Source: Pratylenchus scribneri
Taxonomy: Eukaryota > Nematoda > Chromadorea > Rhabditida > Pratylenchidae
Assembly (NCBI GenBank): GCA_030063045.1
Contig: JAQSEB010000202.1
Location: 62,001 to 126,000, forward strand
DNA: 64,000 bases
Direction: 5' to 3'
Part shown: in pieces, positions 1-13,500 of the stretch
Layout: each line of letters starts with the position of its first letter
How positions within the stretch are numbered: position 1 is the first letter of the stretch
Notes under the pieces: model-generated
Told to the model about the DNA's origin: nothing
The model's input: the letters and a program-made list of their open reading frames with translations, nothing else
Database searches by the model: none
Translations under genes and position numbers: made by a program

Positions 1-178
1 TATAATTTTTATAATTTTTTATTCCGAAATAATTTCATAAAATTTTTTGCCTTATTTAAAGCTTTTTGAAGCAATTTAGTAAATATATTTAATAATGTTA
101 TATATCTTTTATATAACTAAATATTTAAAATATTTAAAATTATAATCAACAAGAATTGATAATTATTTTTGCAAATTT

Positions 179-398
179 TTACCCTCTTAAAAAGCTTAAA
201 TTATGGCGAGAAAGTGCCCATATTGAAAATTCCGCATGTTGTTGAAAAATATCATTAAGTATTTCCAATTCATTTTCAATTCGATTATTATTTCTGTTGG
301 TATTCGTTGGATTGGCCACTTTTATAGCCACGTAATTTGTCGGCGATTTTGCGGTCATTTCCCCAATTTTCACCAAAATAAATGGCATGAAAAACCTT
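179..398 (-). pseudogene. Protein kinase exon remnant (ATP-lobe exon), frameshifted
   Basis: On the minus strand this stretch matches exon 2 of the kinase gene at 1583-18048. It begins after an AAG acceptor with VFHAIYFG, contains YVAIKVAN (VAIK lysine motif) and a helix-C segment RIENELEILNDIF, and ends at a GTAAAA-type donor. Relative to the intact exon there is one extra base between the glycine-rich half and VAIK, so the two halves lie in different frames. Later exons would lie left of base 1 and no signal-peptide exon is visible on the right. It is best read as a third, divergently oriented family member that is a pseudogene or a partial copy. Confidence 0.6.
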
Positions 399-1160
399 CA
401 AATATGTATTATAAATTTTTTTTAATTTTGTAAATATTTTTATAATAAATTCAGGTTCGTATCCAGCAGAGGGTGGGGGCCATGGGCCCTTCTTTTGGAA
501 CCAATGTCTCCAACCCCTTTTGGGGCCAATGGCACTCCAAACAAAGGAAAATTTTTTTCGCTGCGGAGCCATTTTCGGCTAATTTTCTGCATGCGGAGCC
601 ATTTTTGGCAAACTCATATCATAACTAATTACAAGGAACCCAACCCAAACATCCTTTTATTCCTTGACAATATTTCCCCAATAAAATTTCGTCATTTTGG
701 TTTATATATTTGTGAATTTTTTATTTTACTCCTTTTTTTTAATTAATTGTGTGTACATTTGATTTATTGATTTATCCTTTCCTTCATTTTGCCATCGTCA
801 AATATATGTCTCTCCATCATGGGCTAATGCTGAAATATTTAATGTAAATATGTGGAGCGAGCGCAAAAATTACACTTCAAAAATTCAAATAAGGCGAACT
901 CTATGATGCCTATAAAACTACAATTAAACTGGCCCAATATATTTTTCCCTATCCAATATATATTTTAGAAGGGAATGGGCAAATGCCTACACAATCCTCA
1001 CTTATGTCAGTGTCTTAGATTTAATTCAAAAAAATAAGACCCATAAACAAAAAAAAGGAAGGTGGGGTCCATATCTTCGATTCTTGTCCTCTCGAGTGCG
1101 TCCTCCAAAGCAATTTGCTTCTCTTTAACGAAATTTTCTAAAGAATTTTTTCTAAATTTC
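399..1160. other. Gene-free AT-rich spacer with a short repeated motif
   Basis: No exon is supported. At about 557-610 two imperfect copies of a GCGGAGCCATTTT motif lie next to 'ttcgctgcgg'. They resemble the GCGCAGCG unit of the satellite inside the transposon at 42403-43413. The rest is AT-rich with no clear structure. Confidence 0.5.
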
Positions 1161-1515
1161 GGCAATCCTTACGAATTGTGGTCTCGAAAAAATTTATTTT
1201 ATTAAAATTTTCAAAAAATTGTTTTTTGGGGGTTTTCGAAAGTATAGTATACAAATCTGACATCCGTTTAATTAAAACATGCCATTTTATTGCTGACTTA
1301 TACCATGAAAACGTCAAAAAAAGATAATTTTAGTAAATTTATCTTGGTTCATCCTTGGCCTTTTCATGGTAAAAGTCTGCAATATCTTACCAAGATGGTA
1401 AAATATAACAAAAAGGATGTCAGATTTGTGGTCATCAATCCCGAAAACTCTAAGAAAAGAATATAGAAAAATTAAAAAAGAATATTTTTCGGGACCACAA
1501 TTCATAAGAATTGCC
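1161..1515. mobile_element. Inverted-repeat element (MITE-like), about 355 bp
   Basis: The two ends are long imperfect inverted repeats of about 105 bp. The left arm starts GGCAATCCTTACGAATTGTG and the right arm, reverse-complemented, starts GGCAATTCTTATGAATTGTG. The arms converge on a shared CAAATCTGACATCC block (about 1251 and 1425). No transposase frame is present. A target duplication is not clear. It lies just upstream of the kinase start codon at 1583. Confidence 0.65.
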
Positions 1516-1582
1516 TCAATTTCTATTGAATAAACATTTTTTATTCAGATTTTATTAAATTAAAACTTTAAATTACCCTTAA

Positions 1583-4500
1583 ATGACACCAGCAAAATTC
1601 ATCGTTTCTTTTATCTTTTTCATAATTTTTATGCAATTTTCAACGCCAACGCCAATATTTAATGCCCGAGACATATTCCCAATTGTGAATATGGATTTAA
1701 AAACAATTCCAACTCATCCAATTCATTGTTCCTGTTATAAAAATGAACTTTTATCAGAAATGGTGGCAGTGGAATTTCATGAAGGCCATAAATATTTAAT
1801 TTCCGAAAAGCCAATGGGCAAAGGTGGAACGTCATTGGTAATTAAGAAAGTGAAATATTTCGTCCGGGGTCGATTCCACAATAAACAAAGGGCGGTGCAA
1901 ATATGGGCGATTCCACAATGGTGCAAATATAAAGTTTTTGGCTTCTAAAAAATTAGAAACTGGTTTTAGACCCCACAAACTTTATACTATTTTGTAGATA
2001 TCATCGAGGCGCATTGAATGGTATATAATATGTTAGCTTTTGGCCAAGAAAGTTTAAAACCAAAATCTGGAAAAAATGGTTTAATACTCTTTAATTTTGA
2101 CCTAATCATGACAAATTATATACCAATCGATGCATCTCGATGTGATCTACAAAATGGTATAAGTTTGTGGGGTAAAAAACCAGCTTCTGATTTATTAGAA
2201 ACCAAAAACTTTATATTTGCACCATTGTGGAATCGACCTAGCACCGAAATATTTATTTTCGCAAAAAAATGATGAAAATAGATGAAAATTTTTCGTGTCA
2301 TTAAATAATATTTTTTCGGGGATATATAACTTGACCATAGCTAGGTCTTATGACTATAATGTTTAGGGCCAGGCACTATTCTCCCAAAGGAAAAAAACTT
2401 TTAAATTCCAGCCTTTTAAAATTAATTTCATAAATTCAATTTGGAAGAGAAAATTTTTTAAATCTCTCTTTCAAAAATAAAATTTATCTTTTTAATAAAG
2501 GTTTTTCATGCCATTTATATTGGCAAAAAATGGAAAACGGCAACAAATGAACCGACAAATTGTGTGGCCATCAAAGTGGCCAATCCATCGAAAATTAAAA
2601 ATAATTGTAGAATTGAAAAAGAATTGGCAATTCTCGATGATATTTTTCAGCCGCATGATGAAAATTCAAAATTGCCTCAGCCAAACCATAATTTGAGCCA
2701 TAATTTGAGCTTTCTAAAAAAGTAAAAATTTAGCTTTTTTTAAATATAATTAAATATAATTGAATATTTTTAATTTTTATTTTAAATTTTTATTTATAAA
2801 AACAATAATATGTATAAAAAGAATTTAAAAATTTTATTGATTATTGTCAAAATTCCTAAGTAAAAAAATTATCCTCGAAAAAAATATTTATTATGAATTT
2901 TTAAGGGAAACTTACGCAGTCAAATTTAAAGAAAATTTTGCGATTGTAATGGAATTAGGTGAACAAAATTTATATGAATACTGGCAAGAGGCAATGGCAC
3001 AATTTTCTGAGCGATATGAAAATATTTCCGAGAAAATGCTTCTCTATATTATGCGTGAAATCAGTTTAGGCCTTGACCAATTACATCAAAGAGGTTGGAG
3101 GCTTCAAATTTAATTTATATATAATTTTAGAATTCAAATACTAAAAAATCTTGAATTCTAAAAATATATACATAAGTAAATTACTAACATAGTCAAATAC
3201 TTGATAGCAAAAAAAGGAGATTAATATAAAATTAAATAATCAAAAAATTCCAAATTAGTTAGATATAAATATACTTGATAAGAAAATATTTTTCGCTTTT
3301 AAACAGATTATATATTCATTGATTTGAAACCGCAAAATGTGATGGTTATGCCATATTCGCCGAATCCAAAAGAAATCTATGATGGGAATTATGGAAAACT
3401 CCGAATAAAATTGACGGATTTTGGTGCTGCATTAAAAGTGCCTGAAAATGGAAAAATAATATTAAACGAAAACAACAGAAAAAATTTGATGTGTAGTTTT
3501 TTTTATCGAGCTCCCGAGCTTTATGATATAAGATTTGATGAGGTTAATTCAAAAAATTGTACAAATTATAAAAAAGCTATGAATTTTATTGGTGCATTTT
3601 CTTGTTGTTGGGGGGGGGGGGGAGGGGAGGGCGGGGGTGAGAAGGCGATGAAGAAGAAGATGAGGATGATAATATTAAGAAGTAAAAGATGAGGATAAAG
3701 ATGATAAAGAAGATGGTGAGGAGGATAAATAAGATGATGAGGATGATAAAGAATGAAGACGAGGATGATAAAGAGGATGATGAAGATGATAATATTAAGA
3801 AGTAAAAGATGAAGATGAGGATAAGGATGATAAAGAAGATGATGAGGATGATAAAGAGGATGATGAGGATGATAAAGAAGATGACGAGGATGATAATATG
3901 AAGAAGAAAAATACGATGTTGAGGATGACGAAGATGAGATGATTAATTTTCTATCATCTTCATTATCATCTTCATCATCTGAGTAAATTGTTCGGAATTT
4001 ACTTTTTGCTCCTATCTGAGCTTTGTTGATGTGAAATTGGGTTGGGAAATTTAGGCGAAATTTATTATATTAAATTTTATTTAATTTATTAAATAACAAA
4101 AATTTATGAACAAAATGGACAAAAATATGTGTTTGGTTGATTGGATTGAATGAATGAATTGGAAGGACACTTTTTGGCGATTGAATTGAATGAATGAATG
4201 AATGGCGGAGAGAACTCCGAATAGAAGACAATTATATGATTAAAAGGGGCAAAATTGCTCAAATCATGCGATAGCTATCAAAATGTGAACAAAAAAGGGG
4301 AACTGGTTGTTTGCGCCGAATGCTCGATTAAAAAGTGTAAAATTTGGGGGAAAAAATGAATGGATGCGCTCAGCGCAGTATTTGGCGAACAACGCCCGTA
4401 AAAGGAAAGAATGGATATCGGGGAAAAAAGGGGGAAGAAGGGAAGGGGAAATTTATCATTGATTTTCATCCTTTTTTCTTAATTTTCTTTATTCACTTTT

Positions 4501-7500
4501 TCGATCCAGCCTTTCCTGGATCGTCGATATTCGAAACTCCCGCCGGTGCAAACTTGACGACTTGTGAAATTAGGTCCATGTGAAGTGATTGTTTTCTCTT
4601 TTTCGGCTCCGCTATTGTGTCCTTTTCTTCATCTTCTTCTTCTTCTTGTGACGGTTCCTTTTGTTTTTCCTCAATGAAATCCGTAGATTTTCGGCTTTTC
4701 CTTCGCTTCAATGTCGATTTTTTCCTTGATACTCGTGCCTTTCGTTTTTTGATGCATGGCTTCGGTGTCGTGAGTGGTTCCAATTCTCTTTCGTCCTCGC
4801 TTGTGCTTCTGCTTTCCCGTTTGCTTTTCTTTTTTCCTTTCCGTTTTAATGGTGGCATGCCCAACAGAACTCGCGTTGTTGAAATGATTGGCATGAATAG
4901 GTTGGCAAGGAGAATTGGCCAGAGAAAGTCTCGAAAAAACAAGAAAAGTGCCCATCCACAGCTGAACAGCATGATTTTATGGATGATGGACTGGATGAGG
5001 TCATGTAACCAATTTTCGACCACACCCTTTAACCCTCCTGGCATGTTGCCAAGGGCCATTGCCCTGTTGTGCTCTTCTTGTTTCACTGAATCCTTCCATT
5101 TTTGGAATCTGGCACTTTCCTCAACATGCGTGAATAATGTGATGTCCGTATTGTTATATAATGTCCACTCATGGAAGCCTTTCGGCGAAATATCGAAGCC
5201 AGTTAATTTCATGTGCTCTTGAAATTCGTGAATGTTGGACTGGTCAATACGCATTGAAGTGCCATGTTTTGTGTCGATTCTCAGCCATCGATTTCGCTCA
5301 ATTTGTAGATAATGAAATCGGTAAATGTTGCAATCGGCCACTGGTGCAGTTGCAGAAAGAATCCGCAACTCTGGATCGAGGAACGCTGGTTTCCAGTCTT
5401 CTCCACATCGGACTTTTACTGGGATGAATTTGAAACAAATGTCATCATATTCGCGATAATTGATATCGCTTAAAGGAACATCAGTGCAGTGCCAAATCTC
5501 AAGTGTTTCCTCCCCGATCCATCGCGCCATTAGGCTTTTCTGTTTGAGCATTTTACGCGCTTGCAGTGTGGCACTGGTAGTTCGTTGTGAACGGCGACAT
5601 TCTTGCATAAATAATTGCATGAGTGCTCGATTTGTATTGTATTGGGCTGCTGTCAATTGTGTTGCTAGTTGACTTTCTGTCACTGTTCTTTTGCGTCTGC
5701 TCTCTGTTTGGTTTGCGAATAAAGTTTGAAATTGAATTTGCCGAATTCCAAGTCCTTGCTCTGCAATTCGAATCTCAAGATCGTCACATGCAGTGACTTT
5801 TTCGGCATTCAAATCAAATGTCAAAGCCTGTTCCTTGTTGTCGGATATCCAAATGGCATTGGTTTTTTCGCTGGGGCCGGTGTATTCGCCTTTTCTCCAT
5901 TCCTTGAATTCGAAGTCACACGTTTGGCATTTGTGGTTTGTGCAATGTGCATTCCAGACTAGGGAAGTATTGTCCATAAGGAAACAATATTGATTCTCAT
6001 AGTGACATTCATCAACCGGGTGTATAGGCGAAGTCAATTTTAGGTTATGCGGCCTATAATACAAGCTCGCGTTTTGCAAGAAGCAGTTGATTGCTTCGCT
6101 GGTCCGGCCTCCAAGGAAGAAACTGTGAATCCTTCCCGGATAATCGATTATGAGTGCATTGTTGGTTTTCCAAACATGATTTTCCCATTTGAGTGGTTGT
6201 GGTGGATCGAAGAATGGGCATACATGCTGCTCAACCATTTTGAGGCAGTCATGTTTTGAAATTTCCAAAAAATATGTTAATGGAACCGGAGGATCGCTGA
6301 CTTCGTCGCCCAAAAGATTTGTGTAATAAGACTTTATAGTCTTTGTGGCTGAACAATGCATCGCATCTTCGATCTTTTTGGGATTTATGATCCTTCCATA
6401 GAGGTAGACACCCATTTCATTCCAAGTTGCACTCAATGAGGGTAAGGGTTTACAAAACGGCGAGTTCTCTCCCAATTTTAATGACCATATTGAAGAACCT
6501 TGATTGGGACAGAGAAGAGCCGGATCACCATTCTTGTGATGGGGATTCTCCTCTGTTCTGGTGTATTGCCGGCGCCATGTTTGTCGACCAGTCCACTGTC
6601 GCGTTGTCGTTGATTGTGTTGTGGATTGTTGGTAATTTGTGGACAACATTGTTGAAGATTGAACTGGCGATGAGCTGGGAGATGCCATTGTATTCAGCGT
6701 GCTTGTTTGGAATCGAGTTTGAGTGGTCATTCGATTTGACTTTGTCGTAGATGATTGAATTGTGGGTGCCGAACTTTGTTTTGAACTCGTTTGAATAGTT
6801 GATGTTGGACTCAAACTTGTCGATCTTTGAAAATAGATCGTGAATGATGTTCCTTTGGTGGTTGTGGTGCTTTGTGGCACTTCAATTGTAGATTGAGTAG
6901 TTGTTGACATTATTGTAGTTGATGATAGTTCCGCCATTTGTTTTTGATGCTCTTTCCAAGCTTTTTGTGCCAAGTCTTTGCTGTGTTGCTGCAATTGATC
7001 AGGTTGCTCTCTCAATTTTCTTTTATATTCATCGATCAATGCTTGTGTGCTGGCCGAAATTGAATTTTCTTGTGGGCCTCTTTTTTCAATTTGAAAAATG
7101 GGTATGCCAAGCAGATTTTCTGTGTCCGGAAAATTTGGTTTCCAAATGGGTGCGGCATTCACTGACATTGGTTGCATCATGAAGATCATTGCAACCATAA
7201 TGATTTGAAGCATTGCAATGTATTTTTGGGCCCACTTTAATTTTGCTTCTTTACTGGCATTGGCTGGTGGCGCTTGAGTCGATGCTTCATCATTTTTGGT
7301 TTGTTTTGGTAGAATTTCATCGAGGACTGCCTTTCTATCCTTTGGTTCCCCATTTGTGATAAAATAGCCTGCTTTGGCTTCGGCGGCGAATTTTCCTCCT
7401 CGTTTTTGAATTGCGGCCCAATCTCGTTGCTTTGAGTGTTGCAAAATGAGGTTAACTTCGAGGCCCGCTTTCTTCAAATCCAACATGCCTTCACGAATTT

Positions 7501-10500
7501 GTTCTGTGAGGTCATTTTGGTCCTTTGGTTGAAATGCAAATATTGCTCGTTGTACTGTGTGACCAGGAAACAATTTTTCTCTCATGCTTCTTTCATCCTT
7601 TTCACCGTAATAGGCAAACCAACAGGAAGACGATGTAATTGATTGGTTGGTTACTTCCGCAGTATAATCGCCAATACAAATTGTTGGTGCCTTCATGAGG
7701 CATGATTCTGGGAAGTAACGCTTTCTTTTCATATTTGTCAAAACGATCATCACCAATTTGTTTATGTGCACCAAAAATTGAGGAAATCCACTTGTGGGAT
7801 CGTTGTCATTTGAATGCATTGTTTCATCTCTTCCGTCTCTCATGAATGCTGCTTGGTAAGGATGTTTTTCGATGCATGATGCCACCCAATTACACGAAGC
7901 AATAAATTTTTCTAACGCTGTTTCAATATGATCATAAGTAAAGTGTTTATTTGGCTTTGTTTGCCATTCTTCATAGTAGAGTTTTTCTGCAATTTCCATT
8001 GTGGTCAAATTCATTTCACCAGTGATCATTTGATGGTGTTTTTTGCTTTTTTGCCATTGTTGCGGTGGCAAATTTTGTCGACGCCCAAGCCAACTGAGGA
8101 TTATTGTCATCAATATACTATTTGCACGATAATTGCGGTATTCAGGCATTTTCAGCCGCCCTGTTGTCATGTTCTCCAGGGTATTTGATCGCGTACAGTA
8201 TTTGTGTTGCGGAGACCAATCGCATTCGGTGAACAAATTGAAAGGCAGATAATTTTGATGATAGGAGAGTGCCTTGAGAATGGCTCTTGAATGGCCTTTG
8301 TCTGTTGATGATGGCGGCTTTTCAGAAGCTTCGCCTTTCTTTGGTGATTTGTCCCGAGCACGATGATTCGCACTTTCTTTTCTCCTTGGACTGCGACTCT
8401 TTCTTTGTCTCAAAGGACTGCAACTTCTTCTTTTTCTCAAGGGACTGCGGCTTTTTCTCTTTCGCGAACGGGATCGTTTTCGGGTTGCACTTGGACTTCT
8501 TGGCTGTTCACGTTGTTTAGTTTGAGAAGAAGAACAAGGTTCATCTGGCATAGGAAACATTGGCGTAGCTGGGCAGAGTTCGAGCCCCTTTTTTGCACTT
8601 TCCTTCACCCATTTAGCATCCCTTCGTAGATAATTCCGTTCCCTTTTTTGCATCCATTCGAGTTTTCTTTCCAAATCCTCCCTTTTTCTCTTTGCCAATT
8701 TTTCAGGCGTCATTAAATCGGGAGCTGTTGGCTTTGGAGTTTCCTTGGCCAGAGACGAAGTGATTTGGGCAGTTTGCAATTTTCTTTCTTCTTTGTCCAA
8801 GAATTCAATTCTTTTTTCAATAGACAATTGATTGAGAATGGCTCGCTTTTTACTTTGTTCAATCAGCCATTTTTTGCCACCCAATGAACGGAAGAGCATG
8901 TTATAGCCAGAAGTGTGTAGGCGAGGTCGATCTCCTCTTGCCTTCATGTAAGGCTGATGCTTTGGTGGCACAAGGGGATTCTTCCTTTTCATTCTGTATC
9001 CCGGTTTCCGGTAGAATGGTGTCCAATCTTCTGTTGGCGTCACATTGGCCTCTTCCATTGGTGCGTCCGGTTTCGAATTGCTCTTATCATTTTCAACTGC
9101 CGTGGATCGTTCACCAATTTGAACAGATATTTTCTCAGCCGGTTGAACCGTTTTATGAGCTGGAGGCAAACTGCTGACTTGAACCGCTTCGCCAATAGGT
9201 GGTGAACTGCTCACATTAATTGATTTTTCCGCCTCATTTGGGATTTGAATCGACCCAATTGTCGATACCAATAGTTGAGCTTGTTCGGTCGTTGCCATTG
9301 ATAGCAAATTGCCAACTTCATTTGGCTTTGTTGCTGGTGGCATACTGCTTACTTGAACTGCCTCCAACGAAAGTGGCAACATGTTAGCCTGGACTGGCTT
9401 CTCGGCAACAGATTGAATGAGTTCAATTGCAGGTGCTTGAATTGGTTTATGCACTGGTGGTAAGCTGCTGACTTGCATGGGCTCATTGGTAACTGGTCGA
9501 CTTTGCACAGTCACAGAGGCCATCATTTCTGTTGTTTTTGATGTTGATTGATGCTTCAATTTTTGATGCCTTTTCATTTTTGATTTGCTCAATGAAAATT
9601 TGCTTGATAATGGCAATTGCCGTGTAGGCATTGTTGGATTCATCAACCTTTTGCCATGAGCTTCCGCTTCATTGACTTCTTTTAGAAATTTGGCATATTT
9701 TCCAGTGTTCCATAGCTCTTCGAGTCTTTCTTGTTGGCCGTGGTCGAGTTTTGCTTCACCCATCGAAACCACATCATTATCATCACATTCGTCTGGCCGA
9801 ATTTGTTTGAATGACCAATCATTTAAACCGATGATAGCTTCCTTGGATAAAGTTGGCATTTTTAAATTTTGATTCATGATGGCCAATGCTGTGCTTTTCA
9901 CAATACTTGACTCCGGATTTTGAACTGATTGATCTGGAATTTCCAATTTATAGAGTTGATTTATTGCTCTTTTCATAGTTTTTCCATTTTTTAATATATT
10001 GGCAACACGAGGGTGACCATCCCTATTTTTGACCAGGGATAAGATTTTTCCTAATTCCCATTTTGATCGGTCTTCCTCCTCCTCTTCAATTAAAACAATA
10101 TCCCCTTCTCTGGGGTAGCTGTTATCACTTGTTGAATGCATGTCTCTTTCTCGGAGGGCTAGAAGATAATCATTTCGCCAAATTGTCCAAAATTTGTTGA
10201 TCCTTTTTGATGCCCATCTCATCATTGTGTGAAGTTTTTGATCACTTTGGACCTTCGGATTATAATCCGGATCATTTGGATCTTCCTCCGAAAGAGGAGT
10301 CTTGATTTCGACGTCGCCATAAGGCAAAAGAAAGTCAATTGGGCGAAGGATTCTCAATGGTTCGCTGTCTGATTGAAAGGTGAGGGGTCTGCTGTTCACG
10401 ACTGCTTCTATTTCACAAAGCAATGTTTGCATTTCATCGCGACTGAGTCGCATTTTTCCAATGCTTCGCATAAGGGATCTTTTTGTGATCCCAACCATCC

Positions 10501-13500
10501 GCTCCCAGGCTCCGCCCATCCACGGTGCTCTGGGAGTGATGAACTTCCACTCAGCCCCAGCTTGGGTAGCCTCATCCATCAGTTGGTGTCTCCAACTGGA
10601 TTCGATTATTTTTGCTCCCAATGTGAAGTTTCCGGCATTGTCCGAAAGCATCAGCTTCGGAATTCCGCGTCTGGCGCAGAAGCGCCGAAATGTGCGAAGA
10701 AAAGCCTCTGCCGAATAATCATCGGCAAGGTCAAGGTGAATCGCACGAGTGACGAGACAAGTATATAAGGCTCCCCAGGCCTTTCTTTCATCCTTGCCAT
10801 CCTTCACGATCATTGGACCAAAATAATCAACCCCGCAGTTCCCGAATGGGCGTTCGCGGAGGATGCGGCTTTTTGGCAAATCCGGAGGTTCCGGATAAGC
10901 ATATGGTTTCAATTTATACTTCCTGCATGGAAGGCAACCATATTGCTTTGAGTGGATGATTTTTCGAAGGGTTTTTCTTCCCTTGGGAATCCAGTATTTT
11001 TCCCGCAATGCTGCCAGAAGCGTGGATTCTCCACAATGCTTCATCTTTTTGTGAAGGTCGAGAACAATGAGTTTGGTAATCCAAGCTTTTTCCGAAAGAA
11101 ATATTGGATTTTTTGCTTCCTCAGCTAAATCAGCTTGATTCAGCCGTCCCTTGCAACGGAATAATCCTTGGGACTTGAAAATACGCAGATCCTTTTGCTG
11201 CGTTTCTGTTGGTGGGTACATCCTTTGAGCTTCTGCAAGAAGGAAATTTTCAACAATTCCATACAATTCATTTGCCGTGGGTGGACCCAAAGTTTTCGGC
11301 ATGAGTTGAATTTGTTTGCCCAATTCTCCTTCCAATTTCACTTTGGAGGAGATTTTATTGATGAATTTGAACAAATAATAAGTTGCATTTCTTAAATGCT
11401 TCCAATTTGTGAAATTTTCGGCAACAATGAATGAGGGAGGATCATCTTTTATTAGATTGATTTCCAGCCCAAAGAAAGGTTGGTTTGATTCTTCACTGGC
11501 ACATTCCTTTTGTTCATCTCCAGGCTGATATTCATCCAACGGAGTTGGCCATCGATTCTTGTCTTTGGCAAGCCATTCGGGGCCAAATCTCCATAATAGA
11601 TTCATGACCAAATCTCGTGGACTGGCTCCTCTGGAGGCCACGTCTGCCGGATTATCTTGGCCATAAACGTGTTTGACTTGGAATGTGCCACGGATTTTGT
11701 TGAGCCGATTTGTTATGAAACGATCGTATTTTTTCGATTGTTTGAGTCGTTCCACACAACAAAGGCTGTCTGTCCATATTGTGATTTGCCCTGATTCTAT
11801 TCGAAGTTGCTGTTGGACAAACTTGGCAGCTTTCACCCCAAGGGTGAGTGCTTGTAATTCCATTTTAGGAATCGTGCTTTCGAGTTCATGCACATTTTTT
11901 GGTTTATTCAAACTTTTGGCGAAAATGAGATTACTCTGTGCCTTTTCAGGCAATACAGAGCGTTGGTAAATGGCAATGCCGAGCCCATGACCGCTTGCGT
12001 CAGTGAAACAATGGAGTTCATTGACTTCATGACTGGGTACGTGTCTTGGAAAAGTCATGGTGATTGGCTCTCCGTTGTAACCCCTCCATTGTTCCATAAT
12101 TTCTCGCCATTCTTTTTTCAATTCTTTGCTAACTTCTTCATCCCATTTTGATTGGGTGTCAACAATTTTTCTAAGGAAGATTTTTGCGGGAAGAAGAGCT
12201 GGGGAGAGCAAGCCAAGCGGATCATAGAGTGATGCGATATGCGAAAGGCAACTTCTTCGTGTGAGTTTTGTGTCTGCCAAAAATTGTGGCCATATGAAAT
12301 GAATTTCATCTCCTTTGGTGGTCCATTTGATGCCAAGGATTTTTGTTTCTGTTTGATTTTTGGCCAAATCTGATTCCGGCAATCCACTGATTGCATTTGG
12401 GTCATTCGAGAAAAATTCTCGCAAAGTCATCCCTCCTGATTCGAACAATGTTTTGGCTTCTTCACAAATATCTTGAATGGAGAGGTTCCTTTCCTTTTGA
12501 ACAGCGTCAACGTCGATCAAAATATTGTCGACGTAAAGATTTTCTTCAATAATATGTGCCAAAGGCAAATCGAACAACATCAAATGCTCACGAATTGTGG
12601 CATTGAGGAGAAAGGGTGACACTGTCAAGCCGAAACTGACACGGCAAAATCGAAAAATAATGCATTTTTCAAAATGAATGTTTTCTGGATCCACTTCCTT
12701 TGGATCATCGAACCAGAGGAATCTGGTGCAATCTCGATCCTGAATTCGGACCGAAAGTTGAAGGAAGGCCTTCTCAATATCTGCCAATATGGCATTTTTC
12801 ATCCTTCGAAAACGAAGTAAAATTCCGACCAACTCTTTCAATAAGAGTGGTCCTGTGTGGAGGCAATCATTCAGTGATGGAGCGTTGGGTATCCCTTTTG
12901 GCTTGGCACTTGCGTCCATCACGATTCTGATTTTTGTCGTGGCCTTGTCTTCTTTGATGACCGCTCTGTGCGGTAAATAGTGAACTGGTCCGCTTCTTTC
13001 GTCGGCTTGAACAACTCGTTCAATCATTCCTTTTTCTTCTTGATCGCGAATGATTTTGTCATATTGTTCAACCAAATTTAATTGTTTGAGTTTTTTCAAA
13101 GTTTGTGCCAGTCTGGCCTTGGCCTGTTTATAATTTGTTGGCAGATTATCGACCAAATGATTGAAAGGCAATGCCATTTGATATCTGCCATCAATGAATG
13201 TCAGATTTTTGCGGAATTGTAGCATAATTTCTTCTTTGTCATTGGCTTCGGCTGCATCATCCATTCCTATTGTATTTAGGCCAAAGAATTCATGTATTTG
13301 ATTATCCATTGTCATATCATCTGGCTTGGAGCTGAATTCGACATTTTCATGTTCGTGCACACTCAAAACATATGTAATATTGTCATTGTATGACACATAT
13401 TCGAGTTGTCCTTCTCCACAGAGGAGTGGTCCCAATCGAGAGTTGCACATTGAAAAACCACTAGGCAATTGCCCTTCTTCGTGGACTTTGAGTTGATTAA

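Noticed and set aside
1314..1505. Minus-strand 63-codon frame upstream of the kinase gene
   Set aside because: Lies entirely within the inverted-repeat element 1161-1515 and has no recognisable features.
4278..4583. Short frames in the LTRs (also 16340-16738)
   Set aside because: They are repeated identically in both LTRs, cross element boundaries and show no protein-like features.
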